In this document: positions 1 through 7,950 of the stretch, in pieces | Layout: every line of letters starts with the position of its first letter | Numbering within the stretch: the first letter of the stretch is position 1 | NCBI GenBank assembly: GCA_018882965.1 | Contig: VEQY01000024.1 | Location: 1-42,305, forward strand | Length of the DNA stretch: 42,305 nt | Direction of reading: 5' to 3' | From: Mycobacterium sp. | GTDB taxonomy: Bacteria; Actinomycetota; Actinomycetes; Mycobacteriales; Mycobacteriaceae | Made by a program: the position numbers and the translations under genes | Notes under the pieces: model-generated | The model's database searches: none | Seen by the model: the letters and a program-made list of their open reading frames with translations, nothing else | Told to the model about the DNA's origin: nothing

Positions 1-637
1 CGGGGTGGAACTCCCCGGCCATCGAATCCACCACCTGTCCGGCCATCTTCAGTTCGGCAGGTTTCACCTCGACCTTGCCGTCGAGTGCCGGGAAGTCGGG
101 GTCGCGGATCTCGTCGGGCCACAGCAGGGTGTGCACCACCATCACCCCGCGCGTCCCCCCGCGCTTGCCGAAGTCCTTGACCCGCAGCGCGGCCAGCCGC
201 GTCTTGTTGCGCAACGCGAAGTACACGATCGCGACCCGCTCGGTCTCGGCGAGTGCCTGGGCAAGCAGCACATAGGATTTCGCCGACTTGGCGTCGGGTT
301 CCAGAAAGTAGCTGCGGTCATACATCAGCGGGTCGATCTCGGTGGCCGGGACGAACTCGAGCACCTCGATCTCGTGGCTGCGCTCCTCGGGCAGGGTGGC
401 GAGATCCTCGTCGGTGATGACCACCAGTCGGCCGTCCTCGGCGGTGTAGGCCTTGGCGATGTCGCTGTAGTCGACGACCTCCCCGCACTCCTCACACACC
501 CGCTGGTAGCGGATGCGGCCGTGGTCGGCGGCGTGCACCTGATGGAACTTCAGGTCGTGGTCCTCGGTGGCGCTGTACACCTTGACCGGCACGTTGACCA
601 GTCCGAAGGCGATCGAGCCCTTCCAGATGGCGCGCAT
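1..637 (-). CDS. ku: Ku DNA end-binding protein, partial (C-terminus beyond window start)
   Basis: Bacterial Ku is a homodimer that encircles double-strand-break ends and recruits LigD for non-homologous end joining. The minus-strand frame starts at the ATG at 637 with MRAIWKGSIAFGLVNVPVKV, the typical bacterial Ku start, followed by HQVHAADHGRIRYQR and the CEECG pair; about 212 residues (the beta-barrel core) are visible and the C-terminal tail lies outside the window. Mycobacterial Ku is about 270 residues. It lies 12 nt downstream of a small secreted-protein gene on the same strand and is divergent from ligD, the usual mycobacterial NHEJ pairing. Family assignment is secure; only the tail, which in this family influences DNA binding and ligase stimulation, cannot be judged. 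Confidence 0.95.
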   Translation of the reverse strand, partial: MRAIWKGSIAFGLVNVPVKVYSATEDHDLKFHQVHAADHGRIRYQRVCEECGEVVDYSDIAKAYTAEDGRLVVITDEDLATLPEERSHEIEVLEFVPATEIDPLMYDRSYFLEPDAKSAKSYVLLAQALAETERVAIVYFALRNKTRLAALRVKDFGKRGGTRGVMVVHTLLWPDEIRDPDFPALDGKVEVKPAELKMAGQVVDSMAGEFHP

Positions 638-649
638 GCAGACCGCGGA

Positions 650-892
650 TCAGATCGCCGGGGCGGACCCGGGGGTCAGGCCCAGGGGTGTCCCGGGGTT
701 GGCCCCGGGAGCGTCGCCGGCGAAGGGAACGGTCGGATCCGGCAGGCACTCCCCGGCGACGGGCATCTGCCCGGCGGTGCAGTACGGCTCGAGGTCCTGC
801 GGGTCGGCGATGGCGCGCGGAGCCTGCGGGCCGACGAGTGCCGCGCCGCTCAGCGCCGCGGCCGCGGTGAGACCGGCCAGGAGTCGTCGCAT
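650..892 (-). CDS. Small secreted protein of unknown function, upstream of ku
   Basis: An 80-residue protein begins at the ATG at 892. Residues 1 to about 29 form a signal peptide: Met-Arg-Arg, a hydrophobic Leu/Ala stretch, then a likely cleavage after AIA. The mature part is about 50 residues, rich in Pro, Gly and Asp, with two cysteines (YCTAGQ and GECLPD) that could form a disulfide. The layout resembles the many short Pro/Gly-rich exported proteins of mycobacteria. The stop is 12 nt before the Ku start codon on the same strand, so the two are probably co-transcribed from the short gap shared with ligD. I recognise no family and assign no function. An exported product next to a cytoplasmic repair operon is unexpected. 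Confidence 0.75.
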   Translation of the reverse strand: MRRLLAGLTAAAALSGAALVGPQAPRAIADPQDLEPYCTAGQMPVAGECLPDPTVPFAGDAPGANPGTPLGLTPGSAPAI

Positions 893-915
893 TGGATCAG
901 GCTAGCAGCGGGTAA

Positions 916-921
916 TACCTT
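916..921 (+). promoter_or_regulatory. Candidate -10 hexamer of ligD (leaderless)
   Basis: TACCTT fits the mycobacterial TAnnnT -10 pattern and is followed by exactly six bases and then the GTG start of ligD. This would place the transcript start at or next to the start codon. The overlapping TAATAC at 913-918 is an alternative hexamer. Inference from spacing only. Confidence 0.35.
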
Positions 922-927
922 GAGGTC

Positions 928-3213
928 GTGATCGAGGAGTGGCCCCCGGGGGACGAGAGCGGACCCCGGGTGCGGCTGACCAACGCCGACAAGGTGCTCT
1001 ACCCCGCGACCGGCACCACCAAGGCGGACGTCTTCTCCTACTACACGAGCATCGCGGCGGTGATGCTGCCGCACATCGCCGGCCGCCCGGCGACCCGGCT
1101 GCGTTGGCCCGACGGCGTCGGTGCGCCGTCCTTCTTCGAGAAGGCGCTCGCTGCATCGGCTCCGGCCTGGCTGCACCGCGCGACGGTGACCCACCGTTCC
1201 GGCGCCACGGTCTATCCGATCATCGACTCCGCCACCGCACTGGCCTGGATCGCCCAGCAGGCCGCGCTGGAAGTCCATGTGCCGCAATGGCGTTTCACCA
1301 CCGCGGGAACACCCGGGCCCGCCAACCGGCTGGTGTTCGACCTCGACCCGGGACCCGGGGTGAGCATGGCGCAACTCTGCGAGGTGGCGCTTGCGGTGCG
1401 GGCGATGACAGACGACATCGGGCTGCCGCTCTTCCCGGTGACCAGCGGCAGCAAAGGGGTGCACCTCTACGCGCCGCTGGCTGAGGTGTCCAGCGACGGC
1501 GCAGCCGTGCTCGCCCGCCGGGTCGCCGAGCAGCTCCAGCAGAGCATGCCGACCCTGGTCACCGCCGTGATGGCCAAGAAGCTGCGGAGCGGTCGGGTGT
1601 TCGTGGACTGGAGCCAGAACAACGCGGCAAAGACGACCGTCGCGCCCTACTCGCTGCGGGGCCGCGACGCTCCCACCGTCGCCGCACCGCGCACCTGGCA
1701 GGAGATGACCGATCCGGACCTCGCGCAGTTGCGGTTCGACGAGGTGCTCGCCCGGGTGGCGCGGCACGGCGATCTGCTCGCCGGTCTCGACGCCGATCGG
1801 CTGGACACCTACCGCCGCAAGCGCAACCCGGCCCGCACACCCGAACCGGTTCCCCCGGCCGCGCCCGAGCCCGGGGCGGGCCGGCGCTTCGTCATCCAGG
1901 AGCACCACGCCCGCCGGCTGCACTACGACTTCCGGCTTGAGCACGACGGCGTCCTGGTCTCCTGGGCGGTGCCCAAGAACCTGCCCGAGACCGCTGCCGT
2001 CAACCGGCTGGCGGTGCGCACCGAGGACCACCCGGTTGAGTACGCCACCTTCGAGGGCACCATTCCGCGCGGGGAGTACGGCGCCGGGACGGTCAGCATC
2101 TGGGACTCCGGCACCTACCGGGCGGAGAAGTTCGACCTGGCCGGCGGGGAAGTGATCGCTGATCTGAGCGGGCGGCGTATCTCCGGGCGCTACGCGCTGA
2201 TCCAGACCGACGGTGACCAGTGGCTCGCGCACCGGATGAAAGAGCAGCCCGTGCCCGACGTGCGCGACCTCGCGCCGATGCTGGCAACCCTGCGTTCGGT
2301 GGACAACCTCAGCGCGAAGCAGTACGCGTTCGAGGGCAAGTACGACGGCTACCGCATGCTCGTCGAGGCCGACCACGGCCGGCTGCGGCTGCAGTCGCGC
2401 AACGGCCGGGACGTCACCGGGGAGTTCGGACAACTCCAGCCGCTGGCCGAGATGCTCGCCGAGCACCGGGTCATCCTCGACGGGGAGGTTGTCGCCCTCG
2501 ACGCCGACGGCGTGCCGAGCTTCAAGGAGATCCAGAACCGGGCCCGTGGCGCCCGGATCGAGTTCTGGGCCTTCGACATCCTCTACCTCGACGGCCGCTC
2601 GCTACTGCGGGTGCACTACCGCGATCGGCGCCGGCTGCTGGAAACCCTCGCGGCGGCAACGGGTCTGACCGTGCCGGCTCTGCTTGACGGGGACGGTGCG
2701 CAGGCGCTGGCTTATTCCCGCCAACGGCGCTGGGAGGGAGTGGTCGCCAAGAAGTGGGTGTCGACCTACCAGCCGGGCCGGCGATCGGCGGCGTGGATCA
2801 AGGACAAGAACTGGAACACCCAGGAGGTGGTGATCGGCGGCTGGCGGGCCGGCGAGGGCGGGCGTTCCGGTGTCATCGGCTCGCTGCTGCTGGGGATCCC
2901 CGACGGCGCGGCGCTGCGGTCCATCGGGCGGGTCGGCACGGGGTTCAGCGCACGCGAACTGGCGACGCTCACGACTGCGCTCGCCCCGCTGCGCACCGAG
3001 GAGTCGCCGTTCGACCCGCCGCTGTCACGCCAGGAGGCCCGCGGCGTCACCTACGTGCGGCCCGAACTCGTCGGGGAGGTGCGCTACGGCGAGATGACTT
3101 CGGACGGACGACTGCGTCACCCAAGTTGGCGCGGTCTGCGCGCGGACAAGTCGCCGGCCGACGTGGAGTTCAGCGATCACCCAGGAGCCGCTCGGGGTGG
3201 TGGTAGGCGTTGA
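928..3213 (+). CDS. ligD: ATP-dependent DNA ligase LigD (polymerase-phosphoesterase-ligase)
   Basis: This multifunctional NHEJ enzyme fills in, trims and seals broken ends held by Ku. The 761 residues carry three domains in the mycobacterial order. The N-terminal primase/polymerase domain (about 1-290) has the metal-binding DLD in FDLDPGPG at 138-140. A 3'-phosphoesterase domain from about residue 318 has FVIQEHHARRLHYDFRLEHD, which supplies the metal-binding His and Asp residues. The C-terminal ligase domain has the nucleotidyl-lysine motif KYDGYR with the lysine at 471 and WIKDKNW near residue 625, ending in an OB fold. Length matches M. tuberculosis LigD (about 760). The GTG start follows a plausible leaderless -10. 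It is divergent from ku, and its last 44 bp overlap the end of the convergent 13E12-type gene. Confidence 0.97.
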   Translation: MIEEWPPGDESGPRVRLTNADKVLYPATGTTKADVFSYYTSIAAVMLPHIAGRPATRLRWPDGVGAPSFFEKALAASAPAWLHRATVTHRSGATVYPIIDSATALAWIAQQAALEVHVPQWRFTTAGTPGPANRLVFDLDPGPGVSMAQLCEVALAVRAMTDDIGLPLFPVTSGSKGVHLYAPLAEVSSDGAAVLARRVAEQLQQSMPTLVTAVMAKKLRSGRVFVDWSQNNAAKTTVAPYSLRGRDAPTVAAPRTWQEMTDPDLAQLRFDEVLARVARHGDLLAGLDADRLDTYRRKRNPARTPEPVPPAAPEPGAGRRFVIQEHHARRLHYDFRLEHDGVLVSWAVPKNLPETAAVNRLAVRTEDHPVEYATFEGTIPRGEYGAGTVSIWDSGTYRAEKFDLAGGEVIADLSGRRISGRYALIQTDGDQWLAHRMKEQPVPDVRDLAPMLATLRSVDNLSAKQYAFEGKYDGYRMLVEADHGRLRLQSRNGRDVTGEFGQLQPLAEMLAEHRVILDGEVVALDADGVPSFKEIQNRARGARIEFWAFDILYLDGRSLLRVHYRDRRRLLETLAAATGLTVPALLDGDGAQALAYSRQRRWEGVVAKKWVSTYQPGRRSAAWIKDKNWNTQEVVIGGWRAGEGGRSGVIGSLLLGIPDGAALRSIGRVGTGFSARELATLTTALAPLRTEESPFDPPLSRQEARGVTYVRPELVGEVRYGEMTSDGRLRHPSWRGLRADKSPADVEFSDHPGAARGGGRR

Positions 3214-4513
3214 CGCCACCGACGAGGGGCAGGCGTGGCGGGGGTATCCATTCGGTGGTCCCGTCGGGCAGCTTTCGTGTCTGCCAGCCGTCTTTTGTGA
3301 CGAGTCGGTTGTGCGGGCCGCAGCCGAGGACGAGGTCGTCGATGTCGGTGTTGCCGCCGTCGGCCCAGTCCCGGGTGGCGTGGTGGACCTGGCAGCCGTA
3401 ACCGGGTACGGCGCAACCGGGGAAGGTGCACCCGCGGTCGCGCTCGTGCAGCACGATGCGCTGATCGGCTGAGGCGATGCGCTTGGTTCGCCCCAGCCAC
3501 AGGGTGCGTCCGGAGATTCCGTCGAAGATGCGCAGGTAGTGGTAGGCGTGGGCGGCCATCCGGATCAGATCGGGCATGGGGAGCATGGTGGTGCCGCCGG
3601 TGTGCGCCAGTCCGGCCTTGGCGTGAAGGTCCTGGATGCTCGCTGAAACGATCACGGTGACCGGCAGGCCGTTGTGCCGGCCCAGTGTCGGGTTGCCGAG
3701 CTGGCTGCGCAGCAGTACCGAGAGGGCATCGTGCTGGCGTTGGGCGACACTGCGAGTGTCCGCGTCGGCCTGGGCCTGGCTCGGTTCGCCCTCGACGAGG
3801 GCCGTCTGATCGGCCGGGTTGGCCATGCCGGGCGCGGCGAATTTCGCCATCCAGGCTTCCAGTTCGGCGCGCAGTGCCGGCGTGGCCCACAGAACGACGC
3901 GGCTCATCCCGTTCGGCAGCTGACGCTCGAATCGCAGTCCGCGGCGCAACGCCCGGTCGGCGTCGCTGAAGGTCCCGTCCGGGTTGAGGATCAGCGCCAG
4001 TTTTCCGGCGAGGGTGGCGAGTTGGTCGGGGCGGAGGTCGCGGGCATGGCCGGCCAGGACGCCTTCGGCCCATTCCCGCTCGGCGAGGCTGACCGCGCAG
4101 GGCAGTTCGGCCAGGAACCGCTGGATGACCCGAACGTGGTCGGCGTCCAGATCGCCGGCCCGCCAGCCCGCGGCGGTCGCGTGGTGACGCGGCGGCAACG
4201 GCTCGCCGGCCAGGCTGATGCGGGGGATCAGCGGCTCGGCCATGGTCGCCCGGCGGCGGGCTGCGGCGGGGGTGATGCGCAGCCAGTCGGCGAGCACCTT
4301 GTGCGGGGCCCCGCCCAGTTCACTGATCTCCCGGCGGCCCACCTGCACGGCGATGTCACCACCGAGCACGGCCTGCCGCCGGGCCAGGGTCTCGCAGCGA
4401 CCGGCCAGCCGGATCAGGTCGCCGGCGTCGAGAGCGGCCAGATCCACGTCCGCCAGCACGTCCAGTGCCGCGCTGATATCGGATAGCGCCGCCGACACCG
4501 CACTCGAAAACAT
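3170..4513 (-). CDS. 13E12-repeat family protein: DUF222 plus HNH endonuclease domain
   Basis: A 447-residue member of the mycobacterial 13E12 repeat family. The N-terminal two thirds are the helical DUF222 region (DLIRLAGRCETLARRQ; GEPLPPRHHATAAGWRAGDL). The C-terminus is an HNH nuclease fold with paired cysteines in CTFPGC (362 and 367), the HNH histidines in CQVHHATRDW (377-378), the middle Asn in GGNTDIDDL and the last pair in GCGPHN (398, 401). All key residues are present, so a metal-dependent nuclease is plausible, although cellular roles of this family are poorly known. The frame is open further upstream, but the ATG at 4513 is favoured because a TATTAT -10 lies six bases before it and a LexA box covers it. 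It converges on and overlaps ligD by 44 bp. Confidence 0.9.
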   Translation of the reverse strand: MFSSAVSAALSDISAALDVLADVDLAALDAGDLIRLAGRCETLARRQAVLGGDIAVQVGRREISELGGAPHKVLADWLRITPAAARRRATMAEPLIPRISLAGEPLPPRHHATAAGWRAGDLDADHVRVIQRFLAELPCAVSLAEREWAEGVLAGHARDLRPDQLATLAGKLALILNPDGTFSDADRALRRGLRFERQLPNGMSRVVLWATPALRAELEAWMAKFAAPGMANPADQTALVEGEPSQAQADADTRSVAQRQHDALSVLLRSQLGNPTLGRHNGLPVTVIVSASIQDLHAKAGLAHTGGTTMLPMPDLIRMAAHAYHYLRIFDGISGRTLWLGRTKRIASADQRIVLHERDRGCTFPGCAVPGYGCQVHHATRDWADGGNTDIDDLVLGCGPHNRLVTKDGWQTRKLPDGTTEWIPPPRLPLVGGVNAYHHPERLLGDR

Positions 4514-4519
4514 GTTCGA
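4504..4519. promoter_or_regulatory. LexA (SOS) box covering the start of the 13E12-type gene
   Basis: On the minus strand the site reads TCGAACATGTTTTCGA. The mycobacterial SOS box is TCGAAC-N4-GTTCGA, so this matches 11 of 12 conserved positions, with one change in the second arm. The ATG inside the box is the start codon of the HNH gene. LexA bound here would sit on the transcript start and block it. LexA control of 13E12-family genes is known in M. tuberculosis. Confidence 0.8.
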
Positions 4520-4525
4520 ATAATA
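4520..4525 (-). promoter_or_regulatory. -10 hexamer TATTAT of the 13E12-type gene
   Basis: TATTAT on the minus strand lies exactly six bases upstream of the ATG at 4513. This predicts a leaderless transcript starting at the A of the start codon and overlapping the LexA box. Confidence 0.55.
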
Positions 4526-4592
4526 TCCCCGGGGACCGACATGATCACCCGCCCGACCAGCAGTTGGGGATGGAACTGGCGTTGTGGATAAC

Positions 4593-6485
4593 CTAGCCGC
4601 GCGGTGCGGATCCCCGAAGGATCGGCCGCAGCGCCTCGAGCACGGCCGGATCCTCGATCGTCGAGGGCATCGGCTCGTCGCGTCCGTGGGCGATGCCGCG
4701 CATGGTCTTGCGCAGGATCTTGCCGGAGCGGGTCTTGGGCAGCGCCGGCACGACGTCGACCTGGCTGAAACAGGCGACCGGGCCGATCTCCTCGCGCACC
4801 GCGGCCACCAGGTCGTCGGCGAGCCCGTCGGCCAGCCCGCTCTCCCGCGCGCCGGCCTTGAGGACCACCAGCCCGCGCGGCACCTGGCCCTTGATCTCAT
4901 CGGCCACCCCGATCACCGCGCACTCGGCGACTGCCGGGTGGGAGGCCAGCACCGCCTCGATCACCCCGGTGGACAGCCGGTGCCCGGCGACGTTGATGAC
5001 GTCGTCGATGCGCCCCATCACGAACAGATAGCCGTCCTCGTCGAGGTGACCGCCGTCGCCGGTCAGGTAGTAGCCGGGATGCTCGCAGAGATAGGAGGCC
5101 TCGAAGCGCGCCTCATCACCCCACAGCGTCGGCAGCGTGCCCGGCGGCAGCGGCAGCCGGATGCAGATCGCCCCGTCCTCCCGGGCGGCGCAGGCGGAGC
5201 CGTCGGCGCGCAGGATGTGAACGTCATAACCGGGCATCGGCACGGTCGGCGAACCCGCCTTGATCGGGAGGTGCTGTACGCCCACCGGATTGGCGGCGAT
5301 CGGCCAGCCGGTCTCGGTCTGCCACCAGTGGTCGACGACGGGGATCGACAGCTTCTGCGAGGCCCAGGTGTACGTGTCCGGGTCGAGTCGCTCGCCGGCC
5401 TGGAAGAGATACCGCAGCGCCGAGAGGTCGTAGCGTCCGATGTGCGAGCCGCCGGGGTCCTCCTTGCGGATCGCGCGCAGCGCGGTGGGCGCGGAGAACA
5501 GCACCTTGACCCGGTGTTCGGCGGCGACCCGCCAGAACGCACCGGGGTCGGGCGTGCCGACCGGCTTGCCCTCGTAGAGCACGGTGGTGGCCCCGGCCAG
5601 CAGCGGACCGTAAACGATGTAGGAGTGGCCGACCACCCAGCCCACGTCGGAGGCCGCCCAGAACACGTCGCCGGGCTCGATGTCATAGATGTGACGCATG
5701 CTCCACAGCAGCGCGACCGCGTGACCGCCGTTGTCGCGGACGATGCCCTTGGGCTTGCCGGTGGTGCCCGAGGTGTAGAGCACGTACAGCGGGTCGGTCG
5801 CGGCTACCGGAACCGGGTCGGCCGGCCGCGCGGCCGCCATCAGCTCCGTCCAGTCACAGTCGCGCCCGGCGGTCAGCTCGCAGCGGTGGCGGTCGCGCTG
5901 CACGATCACGCACGCGTCGGGCTGATGTGCCGCCAGCTCCAGGGCGTGGTCGAGCATCGGCTTGTACTCCACCACGCGGGTCGGCTCGATGCCGCAGGAC
6001 GCCGAGACGATCACCGTCGGGCGCGCGTCGTCGATGCGGCTGGCCAGTTCGTGCGCGGCGAACCCGCCGAACACCACCGAGTGCACCGCACCCAGGCGGG
6101 CGCACGCCAGCATCGCGATCACCGCCTCCGGGATCATCGGCAGGTAGAGCACCACGCGGTCACCGGCCCCGACGCCCAGTTCGCGCAACACTCCGGCGAA
6201 AAGAGCTGTCTCAGCCAGTAATTCGCGGTAGGTGTAGACGCGCGTGGTGCCGGTGACGGGGGAGTCGTAGATCAGTGCGAGCTGGTCGCCGCGTTCGGGG
6301 ATGTGCCGGTCCAGCGCGTTGGCGCAGGTGTTGAGTTCGGCGTCGGGGAACCAGCGGTAGAAGGGCGGCCGGTCGTCGTCGAGGATGCGCCGCGGTACCC
6401 GGGTCCAGTCCACCGCGCGCGCGGCGTCGGCCCAGAATGCCGCGGGGTCTGCCAGGCTGGCCTCGAACAGTTCGCGGTAGCCCAC
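4593..6485 (-). CDS. prpE: Propionyl-CoA synthetase-like acyl-CoA synthetase (PrpE/ACSS3 type)
   Basis: A 630-residue member of the acetyl-CoA-synthetase branch of adenylate-forming enzymes, which makes an acyl-AMP and then the CoA thioester of a short carboxylic acid. The N-terminal extension MGYRELFEASLADPAAFW is typical of the branch. The AMP-binding P-loop YTSGTTGKPKG is near residue 236, and the hinge region reads GRIDDVINVAGHRLSTGVIE. The C-terminal PKTRSGKILRK near 585 contains the lysine that is acylated by Pat-type regulators in this family. WWQTETGWP is the substrate and adenine motif. Resemblance is closest to PrpE/ACSS3, so propionate is the likely substrate, but acetate or another short acid is possible. 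The GTG start lies 4 nt after the stop of the F420-type oxidoreductase gene, so the two are probably one operon. Confidence 0.85.
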   Translation of the reverse strand: MGYRELFEASLADPAAFWADAARAVDWTRVPRRILDDDRPPFYRWFPDAELNTCANALDRHIPERGDQLALIYDSPVTGTTRVYTYRELLAETALFAGVLRELGVGAGDRVVLYLPMIPEAVIAMLACARLGAVHSVVFGGFAAHELASRIDDARPTVIVSASCGIEPTRVVEYKPMLDHALELAAHQPDACVIVQRDRHRCELTAGRDCDWTELMAAARPADPVPVAATDPLYVLYTSGTTGKPKGIVRDNGGHAVALLWSMRHIYDIEPGDVFWAASDVGWVVGHSYIVYGPLLAGATTVLYEGKPVGTPDPGAFWRVAAEHRVKVLFSAPTALRAIRKEDPGGSHIGRYDLSALRYLFQAGERLDPDTYTWASQKLSIPVVDHWWQTETGWPIAANPVGVQHLPIKAGSPTVPMPGYDVHILRADGSACAAREDGAICIRLPLPPGTLPTLWGDEARFEASYLCEHPGYYLTGDGGHLDEDGYLFVMGRIDDVINVAGHRLSTGVIEAVLASHPAVAECAVIGVADEIKGQVPRGLVVLKAGARESGLADGLADDLVAAVREEIGPVACFSQVDVVPALPKTRSGKILRKTMRGIAHGRDEPMPSTIEDPAVLEALRPILRGSAPRG

Positions 6486-6489
6486 TCGC

Positions 6490-7356
6490 CTACACCTTGG
6501 CGATGACGTTTTCGGCGAACATCTCCAGGTTGCGGATCTTGTCGTCCAGTTTCTCGGTGTCCGGGCCGTTGATGTAGGGGATCCGGAAGCCGACGATGAC
6601 GTCGGTGACGCCCTTGTCCTCGAGGCGTTTGATGCCGTCGGGGGTGTAGGCGTCCAGGGAGATCACGTGGATCTGGAAGTCCTTGCCCGCGGTGCCCTCT
6701 TCCTCGCGGTAGCGGTTGAGTTTGGTGAGCAGTTCGTCGAGGTCCTCGTTGCCGCCCCCGTGCATCCACCCGTCGTTGCGTGCGGCCCGGCGCAGTGCGG
6801 CGTCGGCGTGCCCGCCGATGAGGATCGGGATCGGCTTGGTGGGCGCGGGTGTCATCTTGGTCTTCGGGATGTCGAAGAACTCGCCGTGGTACTCGAAGTA
6901 ATCCCCCGACGTCAGGCCGCGGATGATGTCGATGCACTCGTCCATCCGCTTGCCGCGCCGCGCGAACGGAACACCCATCAGCTCGTAGTCCTCCGGCCAC
7001 GGGCTGGTGCCCACACCGAGGCCCACCCGGTTACCGATCAGCGCGGCCAGCGAACCGGCCTGCTTGGCCACCAGAGCTGGTGGGCGGATCGGCAGCTTGA
7101 GCACGAAGAAGTTGAAGTGCAGCCGCTCGGTGACCGCGCCGAGGGCGGCGGTGATCACGAAGGTCTCGATGAATGCCTTGCCGTCGAGGAACTCGCGGTT
7201 ACCGTCGGCGGTGTAGGGGTACTTCGAGTCGGACTCGAAGGGGTAGGCCACGCTGTCGGGAATCGTCATCGCGTGGTAGCCGGCAGCGTCAGCGGCCTTG
7301 GCGAGAGGAATGTAGTAGCTCGGATCGGTCATCGCTTCGGCGTAGGTGAATCGCAC
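6490..7356 (-). CDS. LLM-class F420-dependent oxidoreductase (Rv0940c-like)
   Basis: This 288-residue luciferase-like (TIM-barrel) protein probably uses coenzyme F420, as most mycobacterial members do. Supporting motifs are MRFTYAEAMTDP at the N-terminus, RVGLGVGTSPWPEDYELMGV (the conserved G-x-G-x-S/T-x-W stretch), RRGKRMDECIDIIRGL and PIPILIGGHADAALRRAAR near residue 175. The substrate cannot be read from sequence. The same place in the M. tuberculosis order is held by Rv0940c. The GTG start is favoured by a TAGGAT hexamer six bases upstream. It is followed after 4 nt by the acyl-CoA synthetase gene, suggesting a shared catabolic task. No KstR-type palindrome is visible in the short upstream gap. 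Confidence 0.85.
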   Translation of the reverse strand: MRFTYAEAMTDPSYYIPLAKAADAAGYHAMTIPDSVAYPFESDSKYPYTADGNREFLDGKAFIETFVITAALGAVTERLHFNFFVLKLPIRPPALVAKQAGSLAALIGNRVGLGVGTSPWPEDYELMGVPFARRGKRMDECIDIIRGLTSGDYFEYHGEFFDIPKTKMTPAPTKPIPILIGGHADAALRRAARNDGWMHGGGNEDLDELLTKLNRYREEEGTAGKDFQIHVISLDAYTPDGIKRLEDKGVTDVIVGFRIPYINGPDTEKLDDKIRNLEMFAENVIAKV

Positions 7357-7362
7357 GAAACG

Positions 7363-7368
7363 ATCCTA
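7363..7368 (-). promoter_or_regulatory. Candidate leaderless -10 (TAGGAT) of the oxidoreductase-prpE operon
   Basis: TAGGAT on the minus strand fits TAnnnT and ends six bases before the GTG start at 7356, as in leaderless mycobacterial genes. Confidence 0.4.
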
Positions 7369-7398
7369 GACGCACGCCGCGGGCCGCCGCCCGCCCGA

Positions 7399-7884
7399 TC
7401 AGCTGCCTCCGTCGCCGCCCGTAGCCGGCTCCAGCGCGTCGCTCCAGACGGACTCCGCTCCGGAATGGCCGATGCGGTACACCTGCGCGGAGGTCGCCAC
7501 GCCCACGCCGATCACCAGGACCGCCGAGATGAGCGAGAGGGCCTTGGAGCTGTTCCCGCGGCTGGAGCGGTGCTGCACGAACGCCAGCAGCACCGCCGCG
7601 ACCAGCAGGGCGATGGAGAAGTAGATCATCGTCTCGCCGAGGTGCTCGTGCTTCTCCAGCAGCTCGGAATCCTCGACCCGGTTGTAGAGCCACTCGCCGG
7701 CCTCCGCGGTGATCGGGGTGAGCACCATGTTGGCGGACGCCAGTGCCAGGACCAGCCACACCAGTCGCTGGCGGGCGGCCGGCCAGATCGCACACAGGAT
7801 CGCCAAACCCGCGGTGAGCGGAGCCAGCACCACGATGAAGTGGACCAGCAACGGGTGGGCGGGCAGACCGTTGATCATCGACAT
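7399..7884 (-). CDS. DUF2231 family membrane protein
   Basis: A 161-residue integral membrane protein with four predicted helices (roughly residues 10-32, 38-58, 80-102 and 115-135). The opening INGLPAHPLLVHFIVVLAPLT is the family signature, with conserved His residues near the first helix. A charged stretch between helices 2 and 3 contains HEHLGET. The family has no established activity; conserved histidines have led to suggestions of haem or metal binding, which is not shown here. It starts at the ATG at 7884, seven bases after a TAGCAT hexamer. It is divergent, with a 66-bp gap, from the P1B-5-type metal ATPase, so the two may share regulation. Confidence 0.8.
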   Translation of the reverse strand: MSMINGLPAHPLLVHFIVVLAPLTAGLAILCAIWPAARQRLVWLVLALASANMVLTPITAEAGEWLYNRVEDSELLEKHEHLGETMIYFSIALLVAAVLLAFVQHRSSRGNSSKALSLISAVLVIGVGVATSAQVYRIGHSGAESVWSDALEPATGGDGGS

Positions 7885-7891
7885 TGGGCAA

Positions 7892-7897
7892 ATGCTA
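7892..7897 (-). promoter_or_regulatory. Candidate leaderless -10 (TAGCAT) of the DUF2231 gene
   Basis: TAGCAT on the minus strand lies seven bases before the ATG at 7884 and fits TAnnnT. Inference from motif and spacing. Confidence 0.35.
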
Positions 7898-7950
7898 CAA
7901 GGGACTTGCTCCCCTCCCGCGGTTCACCACGCACTGCCAGACTGGGCAAC

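Noticed and set aside
850..2466. Long open frame (538 codons) antisense to ligD
   Set aside because: High-GC shadow frame; no recognisable domain, while the opposite strand encodes a full LigD with all catalytic motifs.
3170..4513. Insertion sequence or intein-type homing element
   Set aside because: HNH plus DUF222 is the 13E12 chromosomal family; no terminal inverted repeats, target duplication or transposase were seen.
6667..7950. N-terminal extension of the metal ATPase by more than 400 residues
   Set aside because: The extension lies antisense to the oxidoreductase and DUF2231 genes, has no domain, and the GTG at 7951 leads straight into the first membrane helix.
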